Assembly (NCBI GenBank): GCA_011317545.1 | Contig: WUJK01000009.1 | Span: forward strand, 1,364,001-1,428,000 | Direction of reading: 5' to 3' | Source of the DNA: Coniella vitis | Lineage: Eukaryota > Ascomycota > Sordariomycetes > Diaporthales > Schizoparmaceae | Length of the DNA stretch: 64,000 bases | In this document: in pieces, positions 45,734-57,251 of the stretch | How the letters are laid out: every line of letters starts with the position of its first letter | How positions within the stretch are numbered: position 1 is the stretch's first letter | The notes under the pieces: generated by a model | Database searches by the model: none | Seen by the model: the letters and a program-made list of their open reading frames with translations, nothing else | Told to the model about the DNA's origin: nothing | Made by a program: the position numbers and the translations under genes

Positions 45734-48479
45734 ATGACCAACAACGACGACGATGCAAGCCGTGACTCGGCCCCCGACCTCAGGATCCTGGGCGATTCAA
45801 TCACCCTGCAGCCCTCGGGCTATGTCGAGCCTCCTCCCTCCTCCGCGGCCGGTGCTGCGACCGGTGCTGCGCCCGCGCACGAAGAAGAAGCCTTGATGAA
45901 GCACACAGCGCACTTTCGCTCAGAACCGCTTCAGTTCCTTCGTGAAGTTTCCCTATATGTCTCAGGTACTGGCTGGCGTGCCTATGACCATGTAATTGGT
46001 CAACCCATCTTCTATCAGGGCTTTAGCGAGAACATGAAGAACGCCATCTTGTCTGCGCCCCTGTTAAATGCCCATATAGCGCGCCTTGCAGAGCGCCGAC
46101 TTGCTGTTGAAGAGTCACAAGGGATACTTGGTGGTGGACACCGTCCGAAGGAAAATTCAAAGGATTTGGCCATACGCAGGTCACAACGGCGCAATGCTCT
46201 TGAAAAGGGGCTGAGAGAGGTGGCGGAGAAGTGGACCGATGAAATGATTTGCAAGTTTGAAAGCAAGACGTTTATTCGCGGCGCATACTATCTCGTCACC
46301 CAACTCCTTACCAGAGCATACCACCAAGGAATCCATGTCTCAAGCGAAGAAGTTCTGAGGCTGCGCCGGGTTGCCGAACAGGCTGCCGCAAAGAAGCAGA
46401 GTATCGTGTTCCTGCCTTGCCATCGCTCACATGTCGACTATGTCTCTATGCAGCTCATTTGCTACCGTCTGGGTATTGCTCTTCCTGTTGTGGTGGCCGG
46501 TGACAACCTCAACTTTCCGCTGGTGGGCAGCTTCTTGCAGCATGCCGGTGCATTCTACATTCGGCGGGCATTTGGCGACGACACGCTGTATACAACACTT
46601 GTTCAAACATATATCGACACGCTGTTACAGGGCGGTTTTAACTTTGAGTGTTTTATAGAAGGCGGCCGATCACGAACTGGGAAGCTATTATCACCCAAGT
46701 TTGGGATCCTCGGCTTCATTATCGATAGTCTCTTGTCTGGCCGCGTCGAAGATACTATTATCTGCCCAGTCAGTACTCAGTACGACAAAGTCATTGAGAC
46801 AGAAGGTTATGTCACCGAACTGCTTGGTGTACCCAAAAAGAAGGAGAACCTCGCCGACTTTCTCTCGGGCGGCTCTTCGGTTCTCTCCCTCCGCCTGGGC
46901 AGGGTCGATGTCCGCTTCCATGAGCCTTGGAGTTTGCGTGGCTTCATCAACGACCAATTGAGCCGTCTTGGCCAGGCTCCCTCTCTCAAGGTTGACACAG
47001 GCGGTACCATGGACCCCCTTCTCCGCCAGAAGCTGCTCCGCACCCTGGGTTACAAGGTCTTAGCAGACATCAATGACGTGTCAGTGGTCATGCCCACGGC
47101 TCTGATCGGCACTGTTCTGCTCACGCTGCGTGGGCGTGGCGTGGGCAAAACAGAGCTGATTCGCCGCGTGGAGTGGCTGATTGAGCGTGTGCGTGCAAAA
47201 GGCGGCCGTGTGGCACACTTTGGAAACGCGCCGTTGTCAGTCGTCATTGAACGTGGTCTCGACGTACTTGGCAAAGACCTGGTGGGTGTGGTTGAGGGCC
47301 TTGCAGAGCCAACATACTATGCTGTCGACCGTTTCCAGTTGTCATTTTACCGCAACATGACCATCCACTTGTTCATTGCTGAAGCTCTGGTTAGCGCGGC
47401 CATGTACACGCGCGTCAAACAAGGAGGCGGGCCTGCTATACAGGACATTTCTCTGCAGGACTTGCGCAACCAGGTATTGTTCTTATCGTCATTATTCCGT
47501 GGCGAGTTTATCTTTTCCAGTGATGGACTGGCGGTGAATCTGCAAAAGACACTAGCTGGCCTCGAGGCGGACAAAGTCATTACGCTCAAGAGAGATGAAA
47601 CTACTGGTGAGATTACAACAGTTGGCTTGTCTGACGCAGAGAGGGAAGTGGGTCGGGAGAACTACGACTTTTACTGTTTCTTGATTTGGCCATTTATCGA
47701 GTCGAGTTGGCTGGCAGCTGTGTCATTGATGGGCTTGACGCCGCCACCAGGGTTGCCGGATGAAGTTTGGATTGAGGTGTCCAAGGCGCAGAACGGTGCG
47801 CAATTGGTGAGTTCAGCACCTCCCGCTCCCCTTTTGCCCGGGGCCTATTCATCTCTGCGCTTGTTTTTGAGGACAACTAGAGCAAAAATCAGGACCCATT
47901 CGATTCTTTGACACAGTGCTAATTTCAGGGTTCCAATTCCAGCTCGGCAAAACGCTCTACCATCAAGGCGACCTCTCCTACTTTGAAGCTGTCAACAAAG
48001 AAACACTCAAGAACTCCTATCAGCGCTTTGAAGAGGAAGGCATCATTGACATTGTCAAGTCCAAGGACGCCAAAGTGCCCCCGCGCTTACGCCTCTCTCC
48101 TGATTGGCAGCCACCTCGTGATCCACAGACTGGAAATCTCCAGGCGTTGGGAAGTAGATTGTGGGAATTCACCGAGAAGATTGCAAGTAGTCGCCGTGAA
48201 GGCAAGAATCGGCGAAATGGCGCGACGGTGAGCACACGAGTTGTGCGGCTGACTGATGTCTTGGGAAGGAGATTGTTTGTGCAGGCTGTTAATGGCGCGG
48301 ATGTAAAGACGAAGACGAAGGTGGTTGGGAAGGCTCAGGGGGATAACAAGGTGGGCGATGGTACTGTAGGAGTAGCGACGAGTTATGCGACGCTTAGTAG
48401 TGAGGATGCGATGGCGCTCAAGAAAAGTGTGAGGGAGGGGAAAAGGAGGAGGACTTTGGAGAAAAGGGCAAAGTTGTAA
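45734..48479 (+). CDS. PlsB/GNPAT-type acyltransferase with peroxisomal C-terminus
   Basis: This enzyme is predicted to acylate glycerol-3-phosphate or dihydroxyacetone phosphate at sn-1. Exons 45734-47806 and 47943-48479 give 869 aa; the 136-nt intron uses GTGAGT and TTCCAG. The acyltransferase core shows the catalytic HxxxxD as CHRSHVDY near 239-245, then GDNLNFPLVGSFLQHAGAFYIRR, FIEGGRSRTGKLLSPKFGIL, and ICPVSTQYDKV. This block order is that of PlsB and animal peroxisomal GNPAT, not of the ER Gat1/Gat2 type. The last three residues are AKL, a recognised variant of the PTS1 signal, preceded by basic residues (TLEKR). I therefore infer a peroxisomal DHAP acyltransferase. The N-terminal 60 residues are low-complexity Ala/Pro. 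The ATG at 45734 is chosen because the frame upstream opens without ATG. Confidence 0.87.
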
Positions 48480-48491
48480 ATGTGGTTCGTC

Positions 48492-48543
<52 letters not shown>

Positions 48544-48954
48544 ATGAGATAGTTCAAGCAAAAAGATGACGTTTCTCTTGATGAAAAGATATTGCAATAT
48601 AGCATCCTTGTTGACTTGTGTTTTGTGAAAGAGCCGTTTGTGCAATGGGGAACAGTACGTCCAAACTTATCTCAACCCATCGTTTCCTGGAGGGTTTTCC
48701 TTCTTTCCTCTTCTGAGGACTATAATCTCATTGCAGTAAATTGTCTACAATTGGTACCGAGATCTCTGATCCATTCTGAGAAGGCCTATCAAGATGTATC
48801 TATCATATGGGTATAATACTGCGCAATAGTCTGCCTACTCTCCTCAACCCACTTAGATTGCCATCTTTACGCTTCATGATTTGTTTACAACACTGAAAGA
48901 ATTACCTTCTTTGTAACATGGATAAAACATCATGACCTCATTTTACATCCCCCA
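48480..48954. other. convergent spacer with microsatellite
   Basis: This is the 3' spacer between the acyltransferase gene and the pantothenate synthetase gene. Apart from the AT tract I see nothing. Confidence 0.5.
48497..48540. repeat. (AT)n microsatellite
   Basis: An uninterrupted AT run of about 44 bases starts 18 bases after the stop codon of the acyltransferase gene, so it lies in the 3' UTR or just beyond. Confidence 0.95.
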
Positions 48955-50316
48955 TCATATCCTCGGCGGCAAAATCAAGTTGTCAATCAACCGCACAGGC
49001 GGACCTCCACTATGTCCCAGATCCTCGCCCTCGTTCGCCTCATAGACAGGCAGCATCTTGATGGCGCCGCTGAGAATCGCCCCACGGCGGGGGTCCACCT
49101 CTTGGAGCTCCTGCATCGTGTCTGGGTCCGCAAGAGAAATGTAGTCAAGCTGGAACATGACGCCCTCCTTGGGCGACAGACGCGATTGCTGGTCGAGCAC
49201 ATCGAGAATGACACTGAGCGCGGCGGGGACAATGTCGCCTGCTGGAATCTTTGCGTTGTCGTCATCGGCGGCGTCCACGGGGTGCTCGAAATACGTTCTC
49301 TCAGCGGCGCGAAGGGCGTTGAATAGAACGGGGGCGACAGCGCGGCGGCGAGTGCCGAGGTAGACGTTGCGACTGCTCAGAGCCAAGCCGTCTTTTGGGT
49401 CGCGCGTCGTGGGGCATACTGCGACGTCGAGGGGCAGGCAAAAGTCGCGCACCATGGTGCGGATGATGACAGTCTGCTGCACGTCCTTTTGGCCGAAAAA
49501 GACGCGCGAGGGCTGGACGATGTTGAAGAGCTTCATGCAGACGGTTGCGACGCCGCGGAAAAAGGTGGGGCGGGTTTTGCCTTCGAGGACTTGGCCTGCT
49601 GGGGTGATGGTCACGAAGCTGCCTGTCGAGTCGGGTGCTTGTCCTGGGAAGCCAGAGGGGTACATTTCGGGGGTGGTGGGTGCGAAGACGGCCATTTGGA
49701 GGGATCTGGATGACGGCGAGGCAGGGAGAGCGGCTTCAAGCTCGGGGTAGAGACGGGCAAGCTCGGCGCAATCGGCGTGCCAGGTTGCTGGGTAGCTGTC
49801 GAGATCTTCGCTGAGGCCGAATTGGGCGGGGTTGACGTAGATGCTCACGACGATCTTGTCGTGGCCGCGGGCGGCAGCTTCGTGGATGAGGGCCGTGTGG
49901 CCGGTATGGAGGGCGCCCATGGTGGGGATGAGTGCAACGCCCTGGTCTGTTGCGGAAGAGGAAGAGGGGGCGGTCGGGCTGCAGACTTCTGCCGTCCAAG
50001 CTCGGACGTCGGCAACGGTGCGTAGGATGCGGATGGACGTGTCGGGGATGTACTCCTGGGTGGCACTGGCTGCTGCTGCCGCTGCTTCGTCTTGGAAGAT
50101 TGTGAGGACGCGCTGGTGGGGGGTCGTGAGGGTCTTCTTCCTTGCGATTCGTGCTGCTGGTGATGGCACCGAGGGAGTTGAAGATGCGGTATTGCTGTTG
50201 GTGGTGGTGCTTTGGAATCGTCTTGCATGTGGCAGAGGCGCAGCAACCGTAGACAGGACAGCTGGTAGGGCGGTGGCCCGCGAGCCCGTAACAGGGCGAA
50301 CGGCACGAGAGAACAT
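48955..50316 (-). CDS. PAN6: pantothenate synthetase
   Basis: This enzyme joins pantoate and beta-alanine with ATP to make pantothenate (vitamin B5, CoA pathway). It is a single exon of 453 aa. The nucleotide-binding motif IPTMGALHTGHTALIHEA is the HIGH-type site. NPAQFGLSEDLDSYP, FFGQKDVQQTVIIRTMV and the KMSKS-type RDPKDGLALSSRNVYL follow in order, and ISLADPDTMQELQEVD is the C-terminal pantoate-side block. The first 85 or so residues (MFSRAVRPVTGSRATALPAV, then Arg/Ser/Thr-rich) look like a mitochondrial targeting leader, which bacterial PanC lacks. The ATG at 50316 is preferred because it begins this leader; further in-frame ATGs lie upstream at about 50376. The family is about 280-300 aa in bacteria, so extra length is the leader plus Ala/Ser-rich inserts. 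Confidence 0.93.
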   Translation of the reverse strand: MFSRAVRPVTGSRATALPAVLSTVAAPLPHARRFQSTTTNSNTASSTPSVPSPAARIARKKTLTTPHQRVLTIFQDEAAAAAASATQEYIPDTSIRILRTVADVRAWTAEVCSPTAPSSSSATDQGVALIPTMGALHTGHTALIHEAAARGHDKIVVSIYVNPAQFGLSEDLDSYPATWHADCAELARLYPELEAALPASPSSRSLQMAVFAPTTPEMYPSGFPGQAPDSTGSFVTITPAGQVLEGKTRPTFFRGVATVCMKLFNIVQPSRVFFGQKDVQQTVIIRTMVRDFCLPLDVAVCPTTRDPKDGLALSSRNVYLGTRRRAVAPVLFNALRAAERTYFEHPVDAADDDNAKIPAGDIVPAALSVILDVLDQQSRLSPKEGVMFQLDYISLADPDTMQELQEVDPRRGAILSGAIKMLPVYEANEGEDLGHSGGPPVRLIDNLILPPRI

Positions 50317-51141
50317 TGCGTAGCCAAGGATCAAGTCTGGAGATGCAGTTATGGGAAACAAAGTATGATAACCTGGCATGGAAGTTAGTGAAACAGATAC
50401 ACAGTCAAGAGTCAATTTGGGCTTGCAAGAGAGTAGTTACCGTAGGATTCAAATTACAACGATGGAAGAATACCGAATATTTAATGAAAGTGTGCCATAG
50501 TGTATGGTCAGAAGTTGGCAGAATGCGTCCAATGGCTGATTTCTGGTTATTTTATGGAGGCGGCTGTGATGTTTTGTGCAGGCGAAGTTTTGAGGCCGAA
50601 GACTGGTGAGATGAAATGTCGTCGAACCATTAGGTAATAGGCCTTGACCCTAACCCTGTGTGACCTCCTGGCTGCTAGGCTGCTAGGGTTACCCCCCCCC
50701 TTCCTTTCCGTCGCAACATCCTCTTCAACTTCTCAACAAAACCGTCCAATCTCCATTAGATGCAATGGGATGTCCTGTCCCTTCCAACCTGTTCTGACCT
50801 AGCGCGCTCGCATTTGCAATCGCTTCTGCTTTCTGCGGCAACATCACGACCAACATCAGGAAAGCAGGATGGTGACTGGACGCCTTTTTGCAAAACCCAC
50901 ATGGAGTGAACCGGGGCCCGATCCTGGCACCCACTCAGGCCCAGACCGCCCTCGCCTACTATATATATAAGCCTTCCGAGCATTGTGCGCCTGTGCTACA
51001 TATACATAGTACACTGATTGAGAGTCATGATGGTTCTCCTTGACATTGTCACGATCGATCCACAAGTCAAGGTGTTGCTGCCGTGGCGCCAGCCGAGCAG
51101 ACAGTGGACTTGAATGGTGAACAAACACACGAGACAGCACC
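50317..51141. promoter_or_regulatory. divergent promoter region with TATA box and telomere-like boxes
   Basis: This interval separates PAN6 (minus) from the FAD monooxygenase (plus). It contains CCCTAACCCT at 50648-50657 and TAGGGTTA then a C run at about 50684-50700, both telomere-like. A TATATATATAA is listed separately. No gene is supported. Confidence 0.45.
50960..50970 (+). promoter_or_regulatory. TATA box candidate
   Basis: TATATATATAA lies 172 bases upstream of the monooxygenase ATG at 51142. The spacing leaves room for a leader of about 100-140 bases. Confidence 0.4.
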
Positions 51142-52583
51142 ATGCCTGCCTCAGTCATTATTGTAAATCCCCGCCCCCCCCGGCATCTATGCTCGACTTG
51201 ATGGTATATCTCATGGGCAAATTCTCACTGCCATATACAGGTTGGCGGCTCGCTCAGCGGCCTCCTCCACGGCTTATATTTCAAGCACCAGGGCGTAGAC
51301 GTCACCATCCTCGAGCAGGATCCTCGCGATGAACGTTCCAGCCACAATGCCGGCATTATGGTCGGCCCCAACTTGCAAGCGATGCTGCGCCAACACGATC
51401 GCACCGGCCAGTCCTTCTCTGTTGGCGCCACTGGCCTGCGCTGGTCGCTGCGCGGCTGGCAGGATGTCTGGAGGCCAGCCACTGCCGCGCGCCACTACAC
51501 CAACTGGGCGTACCTGTACCGCTTACTACGTGCTAATTTTGACGGCCACGTTTCCCAGGCTTGTCCGGTGCCTCCAGTCGGTAAGGAGGGGGACGGCAAG
51601 GCGCGCTACCTGAGGGGTCGCCGCGTTACGGGCCTGCACTACGCAGACAACGACGCTGGAGGCGCTGTGGAACTGGAAGCCGTTGACGAGGCAGGCCACT
51701 GCGAGTCGTATTGTGCAGAGCTGGTGATTGGTGCTGATGGCTCTCGCTCGACCGTGCGCAAGTTGCTGAATGCACCGCAGACTCTGCCTCTGACCTACGC
51801 AGGCCATTTTTGCTGGCGCGGTAGCGTCCCTGTGCGAGACGTCTCCAAGGAGACAGCCAACTTCTTCATGGGCAACACTTGTTTTGATCTCTTGGGCAAC
51901 AAGTCGTATATACTCTGGTATGTCTTAGACGGCAGTACGAGGTGAGAAAGGGTGATGGCAACAGGACATGACGGACTAACGTGAAAAGTTATGTCATACC
52001 TACCGACGATGGCGACTTTGGCCACGACGACGCACTGCTCAACTGGCTGCTCTACCAAGACCTGGACGAGGATTCGGCCGAGGAAGCAGTCATATTCACC
52101 GACAAGCACGGCCGACGAGCCCAGCGCACCGTTGGCCGCGGGCTGCTGGCCCCAGAGGTGTGGGAAACGCGGCGCGCCCAGCTCACGGCGCGCATGGTGG
52201 CCCCGTTTGCCGAACTTGTCAACAAATCGCCAACGCCCTTTGTCACCAAGATTAGCGAAGCTCTGGGCAGCCAGGCGAACTTCTACGACGGCCATGTGAT
52301 CTTGGTGGGCGATGCGCTGGCTTCGTATCGGCCAAACTTGGGTCGGGCGACAGATCAGGCGGCGGCGCACTGTCTGGCACTAGCAGAGGCACTGCAACAC
52401 GGCGAGAGGACGGGCGATGGAAGCCAAGTGGCTGCGATGGCTGCATGGAACCGTCGTGTGTGCCGTGAGAATGAGAACGTGCTGCTGCTGAGCAGGCTCA
52501 TGTCCGAGGCCACGCGTGGGACGTGGTGGTCGCTGCTCAAGGCCGCAGTGGGCTATGTGGGATTTCTTTGGAGAAAAGAATAA
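51142..52583 (+). CDS. FAD-dependent aromatic-ring monooxygenase family protein
   Basis: This is a class A flavin monooxygenase predicted to hydroxylate or epoxidise a small-molecule substrate with NAD(P)H and O2. Exons 51142-51162, 51241-51941 and 51989-52583 give 438 aa. Intron 1 (78 nt) splits the dinucleotide-binding start so that the join reads MPASVIIVGGSLSGLLHG, and VDVTILEQD completes the FAD Rossmann motif with its Glu. The DG motif reads LVIGADGSRSTVRK near 195, and the GD motif reads GHVILVGDALASYRPNLGRA near 350. Intron 2 is 47 nt with a GACTAAC branch. There are no transmembrane anchor helices. The group resembles secondary-metabolite monooxygenases and 2,6-dihydroxypyridine/salicylate hydroxylases; the substrate is not readable. 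Its next neighbour on the same strand is a UstYa-like protein. Confidence 0.9.
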
Positions 52584-53484
52584 TGAGCGATGGGAAGAGA
52601 AGGAGGAAAGGATGAATAATCTGGAAACGGGGTCATCGTCGGATTCAATCTGTGGATTCAGAACGTCATCCGAAGGACGGTCTGATCCGCAATGGGCTCC
52701 AAGGCCACGGCTCTCCTTGAAGCCAGACTACGGCCATCGCGGCGTCCGGATCTGCTGGGTTAGGTATGTTGGGCATTCGGGGCGGACGCTTGTTAGCTTG
52801 ATTTCCACACCTGGGTCCATAGTGTTCCGCCTTGGAAACAGTCCCGCGAACCAAGAAAAATAGAAGAAGAAAAAACACAGATTCCTGCATAAATATGGAG
52901 GACGGCGGCTAGTAGACCAAGCGCTGGGGCAGTGGGGCCGGTATGGCCGCCCAACGGGACGGGGATTCATCAGGCTCATATCAATCATATCATATGCTGG
53001 TTTTTATCACAGTACTATTAGTTATTATTTCCTATGAGGATTTGATATCTGCCCATGCCCTCTTCCTCTAGGCCGGACTGGGAAATATCACAAAGACGAC
53101 CGAGGATGGTGGTGGTGATGAAGATGCATGTTTTGCGCTGACTCAGCAGCAATCGATACCGATGGCCCCAGGGCAAGCACGCTTGCAACACGATGAAACA
53201 CCAACTTGTCGTGCTGCGTGTGGTTTGTCTCAGCAAGGGGGCCTCAAACACTACGGAGGACAGAGAGACGTGCTGAGGGGCGCTTTAGGGACGTGTTACA
53301 GAAGAGGGCGATGTGGTGGATGGGCTCGATTTCTCGATGCGGTTCGCTTTTCAATCAGTTACTTGAGTCGATAGAGAGAGAGAGCATTTTATTTCTTGAT
53401 TGCAATCCAGCCACAGCGGTAGAGAGAGACATTCAACAGCAAAGCAACAGAGTTTTCGACAAGATAATCGATCCACCTGCAGCC
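52584..53484 (+). other. spacer and leader of the UstYa-like gene
   Basis: No gene is visible in these 900 bases. An AGAGAGAG tract lies at about 53372-53383. I checked for a small repetitive precursor peptide and saw none. Confidence 0.5.
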
Positions 53485-54872
53485 ATGGACAAGCCAGGAG
53501 GAAGCCGCTACGACACCATCTGGACAGCCGACCACGACGACGACGACGCAGAGCGCGACGAGTTCCTCTCCGAGACCGAAGTCGACGAGCGCAGCCTCAG
53601 CAGCCCTCATGACAAACAACAACAACACCACCACCACCACCACCACCGCAGACTACTACTCGCCTCTGTGCGACGGCATCGCTGGATCATCGACACGTCG
53701 CTGCTGCTGCTGATCACGGTGCTGCTGGTTGTCTTGCTCGTGCGGCAGTCGATGCTCGCGGCACGACTGGATAGCGGGCAAGGAGCGGCGGGGAGAAGGC
53801 AGGTTGGCGGGGACTTTTCTGCTGCGAACCATGAAGGTGAGTTTGGTTGTTTTGCCCTTTGCTTTTTTTGTGTGTGTGTTTTTTTCTTGCCTTCTCTCAT
53901 CAGTCTGGGTTCACTAACCACACATGGGCGGGAACGTAGTTTCGGTCAGCGCAGTCAAGTGGGATGCCGACGCGTCGTTTGTGCCGAACAATATGTCGGA
54001 GTGGTTTTCGGAGAGTTTGGTGGGCAAGTGGAACACGATGCTGCCGTGTGAGTGGTATCCTATACATACAAATGCCCCAAGAGATTTCCATTGATCCCTT
54101 CCTTTACGCTGACTTGGGGTGGGTACTATTTTGAAGCTGGAATATCACCACCTGGAGGCCCGACGGGGGAGGCTGGAACCATCTTTTCAGCCACGTCCAT
54201 GACGCATCAGCTGCACTGTCTGGTATGTTTTATTCTTTCTTTTTCTTTTTTATATATCTTTGGGTTCTGGCGATGATGGGAAAAAAGGGGGAGAGTTACT
54301 GATTAGACGCCAACTCTTTCAAGTTCATGATGGGCCGTATATTTGCCACGCTCTCGAGCAGCAGCAGCAGCAGCGCCAACGCCAACGCGCAGCCGCTCGA
54401 CGACGGCCTGCACACGCATTTCCTGCATTGCATCGATTATCTGCGGCAGGCCACCATGTGTGCCGGCGATGTGGCGCTCGAGCCGCATTCTGCATCGGAT
54501 GGCGCTGATTTGGGGCCTTTGGATGGCGGGTGGAATGGAATCCACGGTGAGTTTTCTTATTCTCTCTCTCTCTCTCTCTTTTTTTTTCTTTTTTTTTTTT
54601 TTATATCTATATAAAAAAAACCCCTTGGCGAACAGGTAGTTAGTCGATGATGATATTTGCTGTGTTTTTATTCCCCAACTGAACTCATTTCTGATCTTTT
54701 CTTCTTCTTCTACATCAATAGTGTGCAAGAATTACAACGAAGTCAAGGAGTATCTGCAAAGTAAGTTGACTGGAACTTTTATTATTATTCGACCATCCCA
54801 AAAACATTATCTCTGACTTGTCCAGGTGGTATCCGTAGCGGGACGCGAGTCGTACTCCCCATTGACGACTAG
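53485..54872 (+). CDS. UstYa-like (DUF3328) membrane-anchored oxidase
   Basis: UstYa-family proteins act in fungal secondary metabolism, notably in oxidative cyclisation of ribosomal peptides. Six exons (53485-53836, 53940-54047, 54137-54222, 54324-54546, 54722-54760, 54826-54872) join in frame to 284 aa. Residues 1-60 are cytosolic and acidic with a His run (about 47-53). One membrane helix follows at about 68-85 (TSLLLLITVLLVVLLV), then the lumenal domain. Both family copper-type motifs are present: HQLHC at 177-181 and HFLHC at 214-218, with FMMGRIFATL and NYNEVKEYL typical of the group. A poly-Ser plus ANANAQ insert separates the motifs. The acceptor of intron 2 (TTTTGAAG) is less certain than the rest. 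Introns are CT-rich. It follows the FAD monooxygenase by 0.9 kb on the same strand. Confidence 0.88.
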
Positions 54873-56337
54873 GAAGCCAAGACGAGAGGGGCAAGGGGCG
54901 GGCCTGGAGGGACTAGCAAGATTGCTGGGAAGAGGGGAGAAAGTACCAAGGTACAAGTTTAATTGATCAAGCCAATCAAGGACAGGGATGGCAGTTCATC
55001 CAACCAGGTGTGCTGGATCGGCTCCAGCACTTAGCTTTTGGTGTGGTGTGGTGGTCTGTGAGGCTCAAGAGCCCTGCAGAAGACATGTACAAAGTGCAAA
55101 TCATCGGTTCGTTAAAAAGAAAGACCCCGCTTGATCAGAGGGAGTGGTGGACAGGCGAGAGAACTATGTATAGTATACTATGTATAGTAAATGCAAGAAA
55201 AAGTAAAAACAAGAGAGAAGAGAAGAACGGGGGGCGGGAAAGACCTTGAGAAGAATGAAATGCTGGCCTTCTTTTTTTTCTTTTTTTCTTTTTTCTTTCG
55301 TTCTTTCTTTCTTTCTCCTGCCACGAGCCAATCCGTGGCTTGCCTCTGCCCATGTCGACAACAACAACAAACCTGGCGAGGATCGCATCAATAGGAAGAA
55401 AGAATTGGCTACGTCGATTTTTTGAATTGAATTGTTTGCCGCTCGCCGCGGTTCGTTGATAACCCGTCTCCCTTCCTTGCTCCCGTGATTCGAGTCGGGG
55501 TGGAGCCTCGATGCCCACTTTATGCGGCTTGCCTTGGACGGCCGACCTGTTGAGTGGACTGAGTGGACATGGAAGCATCTGTGCTCCTGTACTTGTTATA
55601 GATGCGTATGCATGTTGGGGGACGAGGATCGAGGACGGAATTGCTACTGTACGGAGACGTTTCTTGTGGCTGCACGCCGCCAGATGGGCTGGCAGTGATA
55701 TCATGTCTCCAGATGGATCTGACAGAAGCCCACCCATTGTTTGTTAGTCGCTTCTTCTCCTGTCAAGGCAGAAGATCAAGGGAGGAAATGGAAAAACGGC
55801 AGGCCCGAGCTTTCTTGGGGACCGGATCCATTCAATGCAGAATGTTTCATAGGGCGGTCCTTGGGGAATGGAATCCAACACACACCAGCCAACCAAAAAG
55901 TCGAAACATTTCCAGCATTTCTTTTTGGGTTTGGAAGGTCAGCATACTTGCTTCCTCTGCTGGGCTGATACAACGTAGATCTATCTGGTCACCTTCGTGG
56001 ATGAACAAAACACCCCTTCCGCCCCGGCCGAGACAGACCCTGGTTTTTTTCTTTTCCTTGGTGGACTTGCCGCCTGCCGCTCTGCAGACGTTTCTGTGTG
56101 TCTGGGCAAGGGAGACAGACGTGTGGCGAGGTGGACTGGCCATTTGTCAGTCTGTCTGTTGATGGTGCGGGCACCACTGGGCTGTTCTTGTGCTCTTCCT
56201 CGGCAAAACAGACTGACAAACGCGTCTCGTACGATCTCGTCAACCGCCAATGACCACAGTGTAAACGACCACACAGCCAGTGCGCTGGAAAACGCGCCTG
56301 CTCGTCACATCGTGATTGTTGTATGCTGCTGAGTATC

Positions 56338-56338
56338 A

Positions 56339-56368
<30 letters not shown>
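56338..56368. repeat. (TCTG)n microsatellite
   Basis: A tetranucleotide run of about seven units lies in intergenic DNA. Confidence 0.9.
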
Positions 56369-56369
<1 letters not shown>

Positions 56370-56427
56370 AGTATGTACTATGTGTACGTGCGTATTGCTC
56401 CTTCGCAAGCGGGGCAGGATCAGAAAC

Positions 56428-56428
<1 letters not shown>

Positions 56429-56468
<40 letters not shown>
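56429..56468. repeat. (CAG)n/(CAA) microsatellite
   Basis: About eleven CAG units run into CAACAACAA. Frames through it give Gln or Ala runs but no gene context. Confidence 0.9.
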
Positions 56469-56469
<1 letters not shown>

Positions 56470-57251
56470 AGGGTCTCTCTGACTGCCAGAGCGCAGTTAA
56501 CCGCCGGGAACAAGAGCACAGACGAGGGCGATAATGACAGGTCTGACGGTGGCTGCACGGCGGTGGGCCCTCCAGCATCGAACCCAGTTGCTAGTTAGTG
56601 TTAGTGTTTTCTCCTCTTTTTTCGTCTTCTTTTCCTGTTCCCTTCCTTCATTATTATTACCACAAGGCAAAGTGGTTTGCGCCGGTGCATGGATGCGCTG
56701 GTCCGCCTCACTCATGCTTGGGCTTGGGCCACTCCTCAACCGATCTCCAGGGCTTGACAGACAGGACATGTGTTTTGGTCGGTCACCGGGACAAAAAGTC
56801 AACAAACCCAGCGGATACGGCGTGAGCAACGGCAAAATTCTCAAAGCAGATAGCGAACGCGGGGTCTCTCCTGCTATGTAAAGTATGTACTATGTACCAA
56901 GCAAGGGTGATCATGAGGGCTCTCTGCTCGGTGTCGGTGAGATCCGCTGGCTCCGCAGGTTGGCGCGTCAAAGGCGCCGCCTGGGGATCGTGCAAGCGGT
57001 GGAGTTTGTGCATTGCCAATCCTTGCTTGCGATTGTGCAAAGGCGCTGTTTGGGACTTGCAAGCCCCGGCTGCAATGTCCTCTTTCTTATCTAGCTGGGG
57101 GTTTTTTTTGGCTATGGCTTTTTTTTTTCTGGCTTGTTTTTCCTCCCTGCTAGTCAACAGGACGACGGTGGGATCATGAGTGGTCCGTCTAGCTGGACTA
57201 TTTTCGTGCCTTGGGGCCCAAGCCAGAGATACAACCCCAGACAGACGCTGG

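Noticed and set aside
56316..56598. Frames with poly-Gln or poly-Ala at the CAG tract
   Set aside because: The frames are short, exist in several phases, and come from the microsatellite alone.
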